The translations under genes were made by a program, and so were the position numbers. 64,000 nucleotides of DNA from Nipponacmea schrenckii (lineage: Eukaryota; Mollusca; Gastropoda; Lottiidae), in assembly GCA_030562195.1 (NCBI GenBank), contig JAUJPP010000005.1, forward strand, positions 39,357,106 through 39,421,105, written 5' to 3'. The notes under the pieces are model-generated. The model was given only the letters and a program-made list of their open reading frames with translations. It did no database searches and was not told where the DNA came from. Positions 48,301-60,675 of the stretch are shown here, piece after piece (position 1 is the first letter of the stretch; each line of letters begins with the position of its first letter).

Positions 48301-49039
48301 CATAGAAAAGGCTAATGTCATTGACATTCTAGTTAATTATTCTAACAGTAAGAGGGAGGTAGGAGGGAAAAACACCAACCATCGTGTAACAGGAGGTAGA
48401 AAACTGGTACAAGAACTCTTCCAAATGAATGCTCTAATGTTGCTTTATTGATTGAATTTTAAATGAAGGTTTAGATGACTTGATCAAACCACCTACTTCA
48501 TATCCTTTCATTAAAAAAAATTCTGTTTTTTTTTAACAGAACAGATTATATAATCATAATTTTTTTTTTCTTTCAAAGATTTGCTCTTTTCCAGTTCATA
48601 ATACTAATAAGCCTCAGCATTCTCCTTATATACTTGTGGCACCAAATGGGTCATGCTGCCATAAAGCATTCAAGTACACCTATTAATAGAAGTCATTGTT
48701 AAAACATGCAGAATAAGTGTGATTGAAGTGAAGTTGTGTATGATGAAGATATGCCACTATGACAGACCACTGTCAGACTTGATTCAATATTTTATCATGT
48801 GTGTTATAACATGCTAGTTACATTAAGACTTGTTGAAATCTAGCCAGGAATCTGCCTTCTGAATTCTAGTCTGGATAATTTTATCAACAATTTAATACTA
48901 AATATAACTTAATAGCTCAATGTACATATATTAAGCTGGGATATCAGATAATGGTTCTATTTTAATCATCAATGTTAAGACAGGACGAATTTAACTCAGA
49001 CTTTATCAACTTCTTCATTTAACAAGCTTTTAAACATGC
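45336..49039. other. Long stretch without a recognisable gene
   Basis: AT-rich sequence. The minus-strand frames at 45,394-45,612 and 46,735-46,920 are hydrophobic low-complexity translations of AT-rich DNA and not supported. No NOC2L upstream exon could be recognised. Confidence 0.5.
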
Positions 49040-49635
49040 TGCTTCTGTATTTATAACTGAACATAATTATATGGATAACAATTACTTTGATAAATAACTG
49101 AACACAATTATATGGATAACAATTACTTTGATAAATAACTGAACACAATTATATGGATAACAATTACTTTAATAAATAACTGAACACAATTATATAGATA
49201 ACAATAACTTCAATAAATAACTGGACACAATCATATGGATAACAATTACTTTAATAAATAACTGGACACAATTATATGGATAACAATTACTTTAATAAAT
49301 AACTGGACACAATTATATGGATAACAATTACTTTAATAAATAACTGGACACAATTATATGGATAACAATTACTTTAATAAATAACTGGACACAATTATAT
49401 GGATAACAATTACTTTAATAAATAACTGGACACAATTATATGGATAACAATTACTTTAATAAATAACTGGAAACAATTATATGGATAACAATTACTTTAA
49501 TAAATAACTGGACACAATTATATGGATAACAATTACTTTAATAAATAACTGGAAAAACTTAAATGGATAACAATTACTTTAATAAATAACTGGAAACAAT
49601 TATATAGATAAAAATTACTTTAATAAATGACTTGC
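49040..49635 (+). repeat. 41-bp minisatellite, about 14 copies
   Basis: Units of AATAAATAACTGGACACAAT, TATATGGATAACAATTACTT and T. The first three carry CTGAACAC instead of CTGGACAC. Confidence 0.95.
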
Positions 49636-51179
49636 AACGTTTTGACAAAGATCCTTTTGTTTTTACCAAGCAATGAATCCTTCAGGCCTGTGTAGGTATA
49701 ATGGGCACACAAATTTTTCCATTTTTGACCCTTCCCTCTCTCAGGTATTATTTAGATATGACCCCAGCAACATTTTCTCACAAATATAAGCAACACTCCC
49801 TCCCCCACATTATAACTAATTACAGGATAGATGAACTTTGAACTCTCATAAAAAAACTTTCCCATTCACTCAATCATTTGAAATGTCACTAGAAAGGAAT
49901 GCGTCTATATGGGAGTTCCTCAGTTGGTTCATTCACAAACTATTAAATAAGTAGAGCACACCAATCTATGGCCACTCATGTAAAAACTAGAATTAAACCA
50001 AGTGAAGCAAGCCTTATATAAGAAATATGAATAGGTCTACTCAATATATTTATACACTCAATATTATCAATACAATAGCATCTTAACTTTAATCTTTATA
50101 TTGAATGAATTTTGTCTGCATGTCTCATGAAGACACACTGATTTGTACTAAAGAGTATATCTTTCTGGACATTACACCTATATACTGACTGTATAAGAAC
50201 TAAAACAAAACAGTCAATTTTTTTGTAAATTTCCAATTTTCCATTCTGGTGTCCTGATAACGATAAATTATCTGAAACACATATGAGCATTAGAACATGC
50301 ATGTCCTTAGTTTTTGAACTGAGATGAAAAATGACACTCTGGTATCAAGCATGTAAAATATAAGCTATCTTTTGTTCAAAACCTGTTCATCTACCTAAAG
50401 AAATAAATAAACGCCCTCAAAAAACATGTCTGTCATCACTGTATTTACCATCCCTTAAAGTCATTCAATATATTTCTATACCCATCATTCATTATGTATT
50501 AATATAATAGAAACAAATTATCTAACTTGTCTATGCTTTAAACACCAAGTACATTGACAATAATCTGAACAATGTTATATTTTTTACATAATTTAGATAC
50601 ATGTTTATTTATCTTTAAACACTTGAAAAATAAACCACATAGGCCTTCATTTTGACGTTTGAAGCTTCAACGCTACCTTGCTGGTGACAAAGTGTTTTGC
50701 TTTAAAATAGATTTAGCCATTTTTTGTCAATATTTAAAATTATTTTCTTTTTTTATTATTCTCAATACAGACAGTAATCCTTGTTTCATGAAATTAATAA
50801 ATTATAACCAATTTAAAAACACATGATTCTTATTCTGGTTTAGAGGACAAAGGGAAGTATTTGCCTGTGTCGGGGGATAGATTTCGTGACTTGGGAGTAC
50901 TAGAATTGTAAGATAATGGCATAATACCTTATAAAGTACCTAAAAGAGTTCTTCGAAAAGACGAGATGGTATATAAATATTTTTAAACTGGGATATTAAG
51001 GTGAAGACTGATTAGCTCAGAAAAAAATTCTGGTATCTGAAACTAAAGTACACTACATCAATTAGATGGAGAACATCTCCTTTAAAACTATAGATATTTT
51101 ATATAATAATTCATTTCATACCTCACAGTATGTTTTGTTAATATAACATATTTGTACTAATAAATATAATATTTATATC
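49636..51179. other. No recognisable gene
   Basis: AT-rich; the minus-strand frame at 50,096-50,302 is unsupported. Confidence 0.45.
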
Positions 51180-51855
51180 TATCTATATATATATATATAT
51201 ATATATAAATACAATTTATCTTCAAATGTCAGGTTATTGTATATATTCAGTTACAGATCTCTATCAGTAACAGATGCTTCGGTAAAAATATGTTAAAAAA
51301 TTAAAATTTTTAAAGTTATATATTTAATTTTAAAAAGACATATCAGTAATTGATAGCTTATGATGTTTCACATTAAAATACAATTTATCTTCAAATGTCA
51401 GGTTATTGTATATATTCGATCCATTAAAAGATATATATATATATATATATATGTTACTGATAGAGATCTGTAACTGAAAATATAGAGATCTGTAACAGAC
51501 AGTATAGAGATCTGTAACAGACAATATAGAGATCTGTAACAGACAATATAGAGATCTGTAACAGACAATAAAGAGATCTGTAACAGACAATAAAGAGATC
51601 TGTAACAGACAATATAGAGATCTGTAACTGACAATAAAGAGATCTTTAACAGACAATATAGAGATCTTTAACAGACAATATAGAGATCTGTAACAGACAA
51701 TAAAGCGATCTGTAACTGACAATATAGCGATCTGTAACTGACAATATAGCGATCTGTAACTGACAATATAGAGATCTGTAACTGACAATATAGAGATCTT
51801 TAACAGACAATATAAGAGATCTGTAACAGACAATATAGAAATCTGTCACTCGCAT
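51180..51855 (-). repeat. 22-bp minisatellite with flanking direct and inverted copies
   Basis: 51,450-51,850 holds about 18 units of GAGATCTGTAACAGACAATA plus TA. Upstream, AATACAATTTATCTTCAAAT followed by GTCAGGTTATTGTATATATT occurs twice (51,210 and 51,380), next to (AT)n runs. GTTACAGATCTCTATC at 51,251 is an inverted unit. Three overlapping open frames are artefacts. Confidence 0.92.
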
Positions 51856-52194
51856 GAAAAAATTGCAAAGGTTTCAAAAGCATGTATTCTTTCATCAATA
51901 TTAAATGTTATTTTTAACCTTTATTGCCTGCAGACATTTGTCTCATAAAAATGGTCACACCACCCCCTCATAAAATATCTGATGTTTTTAATGGATTTTG
52001 ACTTTAAATCAATATATAATAATAATACTGGTAATCTTTAATACATTATGTTGTCACAGATGTGGCTATATGACATGATTTCAATAACAATAATTTGTTT
52101 TCCTTCATACCATTACCTGTCATCATTGCTAGCAATTTTGATAACAAATAAGATTTAAGTAACCAAAAAGATTAATTGCCAAAAAAATAAACTG

Positions 52195-52490
52195 AGATCT
52201 TAAGCACCCTAGGGGCTAATGAAGACGGGCAACACCATGCAGTGTGGTTTCAGGGAGATATTTGCCAAGACAGATTCATTAGCTTTCTCTTTCTGAAATT
52301 CCTACTGTTGAGGGATCTTAAGTTATTTTCCTATCCAAATGACTTGGAGCTTTTTCCATGTCAATGCCTCTGTCCTGTGTCACTGACAAGTGGAAACTGG
52401 GCTGAAAAATCAGAAAGTTCATCTCGACCTTCAACTACAGACCTTTAGGTAAGCAAGCAAGCATCTAATTTACTGAGCCACTGCAGATCT
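52195..52490 (-). mobile_element. Full-length SINE, minus
   Basis: Reverse complement: GCAGTGGCTCAGTAAATTAG (box A-like head), AAGATCCCTCAACAGTAGGA, GCATGGTGTTGCCCGTCTTC and CATTAGCCCCTAGGGTGC. This is the second most complete copy after 23,429. A plus-strand open frame (52,242-52,448) lies inside it and is not a gene. Confidence 0.75.
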
Positions 52491-55400
52491 TCACCAAAAG
52501 AAAGCTATAGGGTGTATTTTGTTTGAAAAAGGAAATGATACAAGGAACACATAAATAACATTTTAAATGTTTAGACATCTTCTCCATGCAGCCTAAATGT
52601 AGAACAGTACTTCACCTGATATTTATTGCAGTTTGTACTGTTACAAGTAAGAGGTTTCAAGCTGAAATTCATACCAAACTTCAAGAGCTTTTAAAAAGCT
52701 ATTATTGAAAATGAATTATTAGATATGAATAATTTAGTAGGAGAAGAACCTTCTAGAAATGACATGGAATAACCTATACAAGCCTGATTATTACTTTTAA
52801 TGTCATTATCTATATTGACAAATCAATTTACTTCTATTTATAGAAAGTTTTCCAATAAAATAAATAATAAATATAGATGTCCTGATTCAAATGTGTATTA
52901 TTTTTGTAGCATCTGTTCACTCCCACACTGGAATGTTCCAGTATATTTAGAATAACTTCTTTTTGTATATTGTAAAAGCAATCAAAGATCTACTAGTAAC
53001 AAAATATTTACAGCTTAACATGCCTGCTGTTACACCAACATTCCATAATTTGTTTTTACCAAAATTCAACAAGTTGAACAACTCTTCAGGTTATTCACAG
53101 TATCATATACCCTGACATAGACTGATGTCACCAGAGCATGCTAACCTTACCAGGTCAAATACAATATGCCCAGATTGAAATTGATATGCCTTAACATTAA
53201 ACTTACGTGCTTGTAGGTTCAAATCCCTTAAAGGGCTACTGCATCTTAGCATGAACATAAAATTTTAGTTCTCAAGAATGGTCAATATGAGTATATATTC
53301 ATCAGTGAGCTTACATGATGTCATAAAGTAACATAATCCCTTAAAAACTGGAAAAATCTCAAAGCTAAATCATTTTTGAAAAATGATTAAGCTTTTTTCA
53401 ATAATCAAAAGCATTTTTATGGCTTATAACTTGTTTTATTTTTATATTTATTTTTTTTTTTTTGTTATTTATTGCAGCAGGTATATTACTGATGAATAGA
53501 ACTCTTATTGGCCAAGTTTAAAATTTTCAAATTTTTGTTCATTCTACGATGCCTTATCCCTTTAAATGCATATACTCACTAAATCCTGCTGCAGATGGGA
53601 GGAACTTGCTGGAATGACATGCTATTTTCCAACAGCTTCTTGCTGTCAGGCATTTTATCAGACATGATTGGCTGAACTAGACAAAGCATATTCATATTGT
53701 CACAACCTTTGTTAATTTTGAAATAAGTCCAGCTTTCAAACTTTTCGATTCATCTAAGTAAATGACTATTACTATTGCCATTTGACTAATAACATTGGTC
53801 TGATATTGAGATGGCTAATGAGTTATAAACACCCAATTATATTTAATTATATAGTATACAAACTTTAATTAGTTCATTATAACAGCAGCCACAAGTTCTT
53901 GGCCTCATAATAATCAATGTCTCATGTTATTGGAATTTCTACTTGTTTACAAGAAAACAACCACTATATTTTATTGGTAGCTATTTACAATAACAAAACA
54001 TAGTCTGCTCATACATTTTAGGAATTCATAATAATGGGCTGATGTTGGCAAGAATGACTTTGATTGGATTAATGAACCAAAGTCAAAAATAAAAACAAAA
54101 ATAGAACTAGAGGCTTAATACATGCTTTGTATTCTAAAAAGAATCTTGACGAAAGGGATATCCTAGGATCACTGCATCACATTTTCTATTTACTTATATA
54201 TGAATATTAACTCTACAATAATTCTAACAATTCTAGAAATCAAATTATTAATTAAAGAACAATAATTCTAATTCAAAGAGTTTTCACCGAGGTTATTCAT
54301 AAGTGGAAAGTTGGGGCATTTTTGGGTGGGAGGGAAAATTTCATTGGTAAAGTTACCAAACCATATTTCTGTCATCCCAAGGAAAAATTTTCAAAGACAA
54401 GGAATTTTTGAATTTAAAACACAGGTATAAGTATTTCTGTTGGTAGAAAATGTATGTGATGATTTTGCAATGAACTCGAGTGCTGTTTAATGATGGTTAG
54501 AGAACAATGACTTCATGGTATACTTCTATCTGATGATGATGTTCTCTGCTGCAATAAAACAAATTAAGACTATGTTTCTTGATGAGATTATTGACTTAAT
54601 GTCCTGGTAGCAAAGTCACCTTGATCAGATGAACTTTGTTTTTAAATTTACTAATTACTGTCTAAAAGTGTTAATGCAGTTGATGCAGACTGCTATTTAA
54701 CATAATGTTACTATTGCTTGAACTAAAGAATGGGTATATTGAATAAAGCCCATGTTATTTATGTAAATTTGATTTAAAGCTTCACTGTATCGATAATTTC
54801 AGATTTATTTTGCATTAATAAAAAAAACATAGCACATTGTAATCTTAGACTGCTTTTTCAGGGAGAATGTTTGTTTCCAATTTTAACATTTTCTTCGAAT
54901 ATTCTTATGGACACAAAGTCATTCTATGATTATCAGAACTTTTTTCAAGCTTTTATTCAGATTCAATGAATAATCAAAGCATTTTCAGCACTTTCTAAAT
55001 ACTGTTTGGCTTACACAGAACAGACACCTGTAATCCTTAAGGTTTTATATTTGAAGTTATTTAATCACTGTATTGAATATTATTTCAATTTCAGGTATAT
55101 AGTGGGGTTCTATAGAACAGCAGTTAGAGCATTGTGGAATTGCAGAGGGACAGGTAATTATAGAAAAATACCAAAGGATGTTTTTTTTATTAATCTAGAA
55201 TTATATAATGGTAATCTTCTGAAACAACTAAATTATATAGCATTTAATTTCATCATTCCTTCTGGCACAGATTCAAAGTTTCTTTTCAATAAAGATTGGT
55301 TGAATTAGCATCCAAGAACCATACAAATGAGCTACTATGGTCCATCACCTTTTTGAACTAAAAAAAATACCTGTAAATGAGTAAGAAGAAGAAAATGTAA

Positions 55401-57164
55401 ACATTGGCCTCAAGCCAATTCACGTCATAGATAGTAGCCAGGTTGAAATTGCCTTTTTTTGTACGGTGTGTATTTGTTTAAAAATATATTGCATATTTCT
55501 ATTTAAGATATGTGATCTGTGAACTTTGAAATAGCAAAGATCGGGGTGTAGTTCTATTTCAAACTGCCTTGTTTTGGTACAAAGTCCAACTATTGTACAA
55601 GTACATTACCTATACAATTTCTTCTGATTACTACACGTGTAAATTGTACCTTGTTATTAAAGAAGTATGTTATACCACAATATATTCCCTTGTGTTTCTT
55701 GTTTTATGTCGTTCAAATCTAGTATTATATAAAATATTCCTTCATACAATGATATCATTCTTATAATCAAACAATGACAATGAAAGACAAAATCTTTAAA
55801 AAAAAAAAATTCAATGGCAATTTCACTGTTCTGTTGTTTTATTGGCATAATGGTGATCTATCTTGTTGTGTTAAGAATTAAAATTGCTCTTACTTGAGAC
55901 AATGAAGGTTTGTTAACATTATTTTTATTATTATTTAAGTTAATGTTTTTGTATAATGTATAGAATTACTAGATCATATAGATATTATCATCATAAAAAA
56001 CCCAGTCTTTATTTGAATATAGAAGATTATTGTAACAGTCATAATATGAGTAAGTATTACACCTCCCTGAAAGTTTGACGTCAGAAACACCAAGAGGTGC
56101 CTGTCACATATATTAACTCTCGGCAAATTGCCAATTACAAAAAACACAGAGTCTATGTCATGAATTACTTGAGAAAAAAGATATTGCGTAATAACTACAT
56201 TTAACTTACACGAAATTCATAGAAGGCAATTGAAATAAAACGAAATAAAGGGAAGTTCTATTAACCTTTACTTTCCAATTTGAAGATTTTATTTATGGAA
56301 ATTTAAGGAGATTTTCCTGGCCTATGTAAGTGTATAAGGAACATTTATACACAATACCATGACACAAACTTCTCCATATTATACTTTCTTGTAATTTGGA
56401 AAACTTTATACAATTGTGTCATTTCTGTCACAAAAGCCAGTTTGCAGGAATGGTCATTACTACAGAATCTTAATAGAACTTAATAATTTCAGGAACTATA
56501 AAAGAATTAGATTGTATTGACCAGTGAAACAAACCAGGCTTACTCTTTTCGAATCACCTGATGGTACTTCTCTTTATAGGAATCCACTACTATACAATTT
56601 TTACTCTCTGTTGTGCTTTACAGATCTCAGTATCTTACACCTAATCCAGGCCATTATATTATATATTCAATACAGAGATGTTACAATCTTGACACTCTTG
56701 CTAATCTGACACTAATATTTCCAGTCCCATGAATGTCGGATAACGCAGATAAAACTGTATTTTGGGTGAAATATTGATGAACAGAATTGTCTTTTAGTAT
56801 AAATTTCTATTTGACAGATGAATGATTGCAGTGGGCTGCAGCTGGGGACAACAATGACAGTCAATAATGTGTATAATTCATTGAAACGTTATTAATTTAC
56901 CCTGAATATTCATCAGGAATGTGGCACCAGTTGACCTTTACTCCTACAATTAATTATTCTAATTATTTTATTATGAAATTTCCATCATTAATACCATCAT
57001 TGGACTTTACACTATAACAATAACATAGGTGATTGAAAGCAAATCACGTTTCAACCTTTGAACTTCAAGTATGATAATATAAAATCTATGACAAAGTTGT
57101 AAGTAGGTAATTATAGTCATGTGTCTATTAATAATGAATGGAAAAATGCACATTTTTTTATGGT
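52491..57164. other. Long stretch without a supported gene
   Basis: AT-rich. A short plus-strand exon-like piece at 55,096-55,155 (TTTCAATTTCAG acceptor, GTAATT donor) is the only notable candidate and is discussed under rejected items. Confidence 0.45.
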
Positions 57165-57235
57165 CTATAAATGAAATGAATGGAGTTTTACATCCTATTC
57201 TTCTGCACCTTATGAAGACTAGAAAAATCATATAT
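57165..57235 (-). mobile_element. SINE tail fragment, minus
   Basis: AAATGAATGGAGTTTTACAT, CCTATTCTTCTGCACCTTAT and GAAGAC match the inverted SINE tail. Confidence 0.6.
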
Positions 57236-57491
57236 GATCTATAAATAAGAAATATCATAGGATATTTTTAAAAACAAAAGGAATGAATAAGTTCTACCTG
57301 AGCATAGCAGTTCAGTATTATTTGTACACAATGCAATAATATGTGCATAATTCGTAAACTTTTTTGAACTCTGTACAGGATCTGATAGAGTTTAACTTGG
57401 GACTGTCAACTGTAAATTGTCTTGAGCAATGAACATATACTTTCATAATCCTTAAATGATATTTAGTAAAGGTGTCGGATAAAATAAACTC

Positions 57492-57632
57492 ATTCTTATG
57501 GAATACAATTACTAACTTTATTTGAGCAATGTTTCAACCAGCGTTCCTTGGTCAGTCAGTGCTTGATAAAGGTCAGAGAATGCTGGCTGAAACATCACTC
57601 AAATAAAGTTAGTAATTGTAACCCATAAGAAT
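57492..57632. mobile_element. Hairpin foldback element with 55-bp arms
   Basis: ATTCTTATGGAATACAATTA through AACCAGCGTTC is mirrored by GAGAATGCTGGCTGAAACAT through ACCCATAAGAAT, with few mismatches, around a loop of about 30 nt. Confidence 0.9.
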
Positions 57633-57639
57633 ATATTGT

Positions 57640-58600
57640 ATCTTATTTGTACACATTTTTATATTTCACACAAGTTTTATCAAATATCCTTAAGTAACTG
57701 TTCAGGAAATAATACCTAATGCATAAATTTTCAACTTTCAGTTACTCTAGAAGAAAATCTTTTGTGAAGATGAATTGAAAATTATGTACAAATGTATAGA
57801 TTGCAATAGATGTTTAAAAAACATTTGAAGTATCCAAGGCTATTAGTAATCTTGTCCTTTATTTTTTATCTTTCTTTTGATTCAACTGGTATCATTATTA
57901 TCAAGAGAATTCTAGGTCTAAGTTATCAAGATTATCAAAGGTTAGTAGAGTTCTTGTTAAAGGTGTAATCTGTATCTAACACAGCTTCTGAATCCCTTTC
58001 ATCATGTTATTTCTCCTTATGCATAATGATAAAGTTCTATGAGCTACTTGTTCTTTGTACTCTTAAAGATAAAGAATGTTATGGAAGATAAACGTATTAT
58101 TGAAATGTGGAGGTACAAAACCGACCCTATCATCAACATGTGACGTTTTTCAAACACGCGTGTCGTTACATGCGATTTTGTAATCTTATCTTTTTTCTTT
58201 CATCTATAGATAATATGCCTCGTGATTTTAAAATCGCAGTTTTTGTTTTTGCCTATATTTATTATCTTATTGAAAAGCATCACACAATCCTAACTAGTAT
58301 TAGTGTGACATAGGTACTGGATTCTCTATTGACTTTAAATATATGTATGCATATATGTAAGTCCCAGGTGGGACACTATATAATACATAAGAATATGTAT
58401 TTTTGAATGGATTTATAGTCTCCTTCCCAATCTATATGACATTTAGACATGATGAAATCAGGTAATCTAGAGATGTAATTGATGTAAATAATGATATAGT
58501 GCTTGTTAAGATTGTTTTGAAATGTTGTTATGATATTATGACCTTAGGACCAACCCAAATATTTATACTTCCTACAAAAATTTTGAATTGGTAACTCCTC

Positions 58601-58640
<40 letters not shown>

Positions 58641-59139
58641 TATTTAATGAAAAAGGCAAATTACTATGTAATGAAAAAGGAAAAAAATATAATCTTGATG
58701 ATACTCCTTAATCCTTTCATGGTCCAAGGTGTTAAATACAAGGTCAGGGCTCAGGTGAATGCAATAAAATTTTCCAGCCAGCTAGTGTTTTGTACTGAAT
58801 GATCCCAATGTTACAAGGGGGTCCTAATCTTTTCTTTACTCAACCAACAAGAAAGAAAAAAGGGAGTGATATCAATCCCTTGTTGGCTTTACGTGAGATA
58901 TTTTTCAAATCTCAAGGTTGACAAGCTTATCATGGAAAAATACTGAAAAAGACATTTCAACGTAACTATTACAAAGCAATTTTGCAATACATGTTCTTGA
59001 ATGGTATGTTTAGAATGTTTGAGTGGGTGACATTGTCTTTACATCTAGAGTTTCAGCCCTTGTCTAATCCTTCTAATCATCATGATTAATCTAGATTACA
59101 AGAACTATTCCTATTTCTTCAGGTGTATGTATATCATGA
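57640..59139. other. No recognisable gene; poly(A) run at 58,604-58,636
   Basis: AT-rich. The plus-strand frame at 58,107-58,313 is unsupported. A run of about 33 A is followed by two TTTAATGAAAAAGGCAAA-like repeats. Confidence 0.5.
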
Positions 59140-59215
59140 AAGAAAATAAAATGAAACGAATCGAGTTTTATGTCCTACTCTTCTGAACCTTATTGGTTTA
59201 TGAAGATTGATATGT
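59140..59215 (-). mobile_element. SINE tail fragment, minus
   Basis: AAACGAATCGAGTTTTATGT, CCTACTCTTCTGAACCTTAT; inverted tail of the SINE family. Confidence 0.6.
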
Positions 59216-59694
59216 CTGAAAGTATATCTAAAAGAGCTAGTAGTACAACATAAATTTAGCCTTTTTAATTAGTAAATTTTTAAATTAAATTTAAAACCAT
59301 ATGGAGTGCAAATCAGAATCAATCAATACAAAAATATCAAGGCTAAAATTAGAATAGGATTAGTACAAAAAAGTCTATTGAGCATAGGTGAATTGACCAA
59401 TCAAAATTCTTATATAATGTAAGGTAACCTAGGCATCATACAGACCATTGTCAGGAATCAATAAAATAACCAATAATCCTGTCTAGACGGTTCTATACAT
59501 ATACTTTGACTTGTCTGATTCATACAGAAATAAGAATCACATGACAATACTACGCAGTTCAATTGCTGGAATTATTCTTGAAATCTTTCCAATTGATTAT
59601 TGGTGATTCACAGTCAGTAGTTTATCTTCTACAACATCTATAAATAGTTTTAATTGGTCTTTATATAAATAATTCAACTGAGTAGACTTTTAGA

Positions 59695-59785
59695 TATAAA
59701 AAGAACCACTCTTTTGTGAAATTGTTAGAAAAAGAACAACTATTTTGTGAAATTGTTAGAAAAAGAACAACTATTTTGTGAAAAT
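59695..59785 (+). repeat. About 30-bp tandem repeat, 3 copies
   Basis: AAAGAACAACTATTTTGTGA plus AATTGTTAG, three units. Confidence 0.85.
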
Positions 59786-60334
59786 GAAAGTATAAATTAT
59801 GAATGCACAGATTACACAATCAAGATGCAAGAGTGTTTTACGATAAGGTTGTTAACAAATGAATAAAATATGTCTAACTTGTCAGAGGAAAAGTTTTAAA
59901 CGACCTAAGGTCACCAGAAAATATAAGTTAAAAAGAATTATTTGTTTACATTATATAAATGTAAATCTGTAACGCTTAGTACAGAAGAGGAAAGTTAATT
60001 AATTATTTATTTTATAACTCAAAAATAAAGTAGTAATTTTCTAAATTAACTGTAGTTATAGCTTGAAGGAAATCACACTTAGATAAAACCAATAAATCAA
60101 ATCCTTAAGCCACGATGTCCTTTAAACTAAACTTTACTGATTAATAAGTCTATACAGGTTTCATGACGCACACACATGTTGATTTCTCAAACCATTTGTT
60201 ATACATACATGATATATTATTAATATTGGTCATTCATTACAGTAGGATTGGTTGTAGGTGTTTGTTGGTAAACACTCCTTCTGTTTACAAACATTCAGTC
60301 AGATGTAATATTTACTAACAATCCTAGAAATATC

Positions 60335-60675
60335 ACAGAAAGATAATGTTTACAAACAATCAAAGAAATTTAATGTTTACAAACAATCACAGAAATATGA
60401 TTTTACAAATCAATCATAGAAATTTAATGTTTACAAACAATCACAGAAAGATAATGTTTACAAACAATCACAGAAATTTAATGTTTACAAACAATCAAAG
60501 AAATTTAATGTTTACAAACAATCACAGAAAGATAATGTTTACAAACAATCAAAGAAATTTAATGTTTACAATCACAGAAATATAATGTTTACAAACAATC
60601 AAAGAAATTTAATGTTTACAAACAATCAAAGAAATTAATGTTTACAAACAATCACAGAAATATTATTTTACAAAT
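60335..60675 (+). repeat. 27-bp minisatellite, about 12 copies
   Basis: Units of ATGTTTACAAACAATCAAAG plus AAATTTA, with CACAGAAAGATA variants alternating irregularly. The open frame at 60,346-60,585 is an artefact. Confidence 0.93.

Noticed and set aside
51330..51855. 167-codon open frame with a repeated ISILSVTDLYIV-type peptide
   Set aside because: All three frames of the 22-bp minisatellite are open, and the frame ends in AT-rich simple sequence.
52242..52448. 68-codon plus-strand ORF
   Set aside because: Lies entirely within the inverted full-length SINE.
53205..53235. tRNA-like GGTTCAAATCCC
   Set aside because: No acceptor stem, D-arm or anticodon arm can be drawn around it.
55096..55155. 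Exon-like segment RYIVGFYRTAVRALWNCRGT with acceptor and donor
   Set aside because: A 60-bp piece with no partner exon and no recognisable protein. The text GCAGTTAGAGCATTGTGG also resembles a tRNA-derived repeat head. Too weak to annotate.
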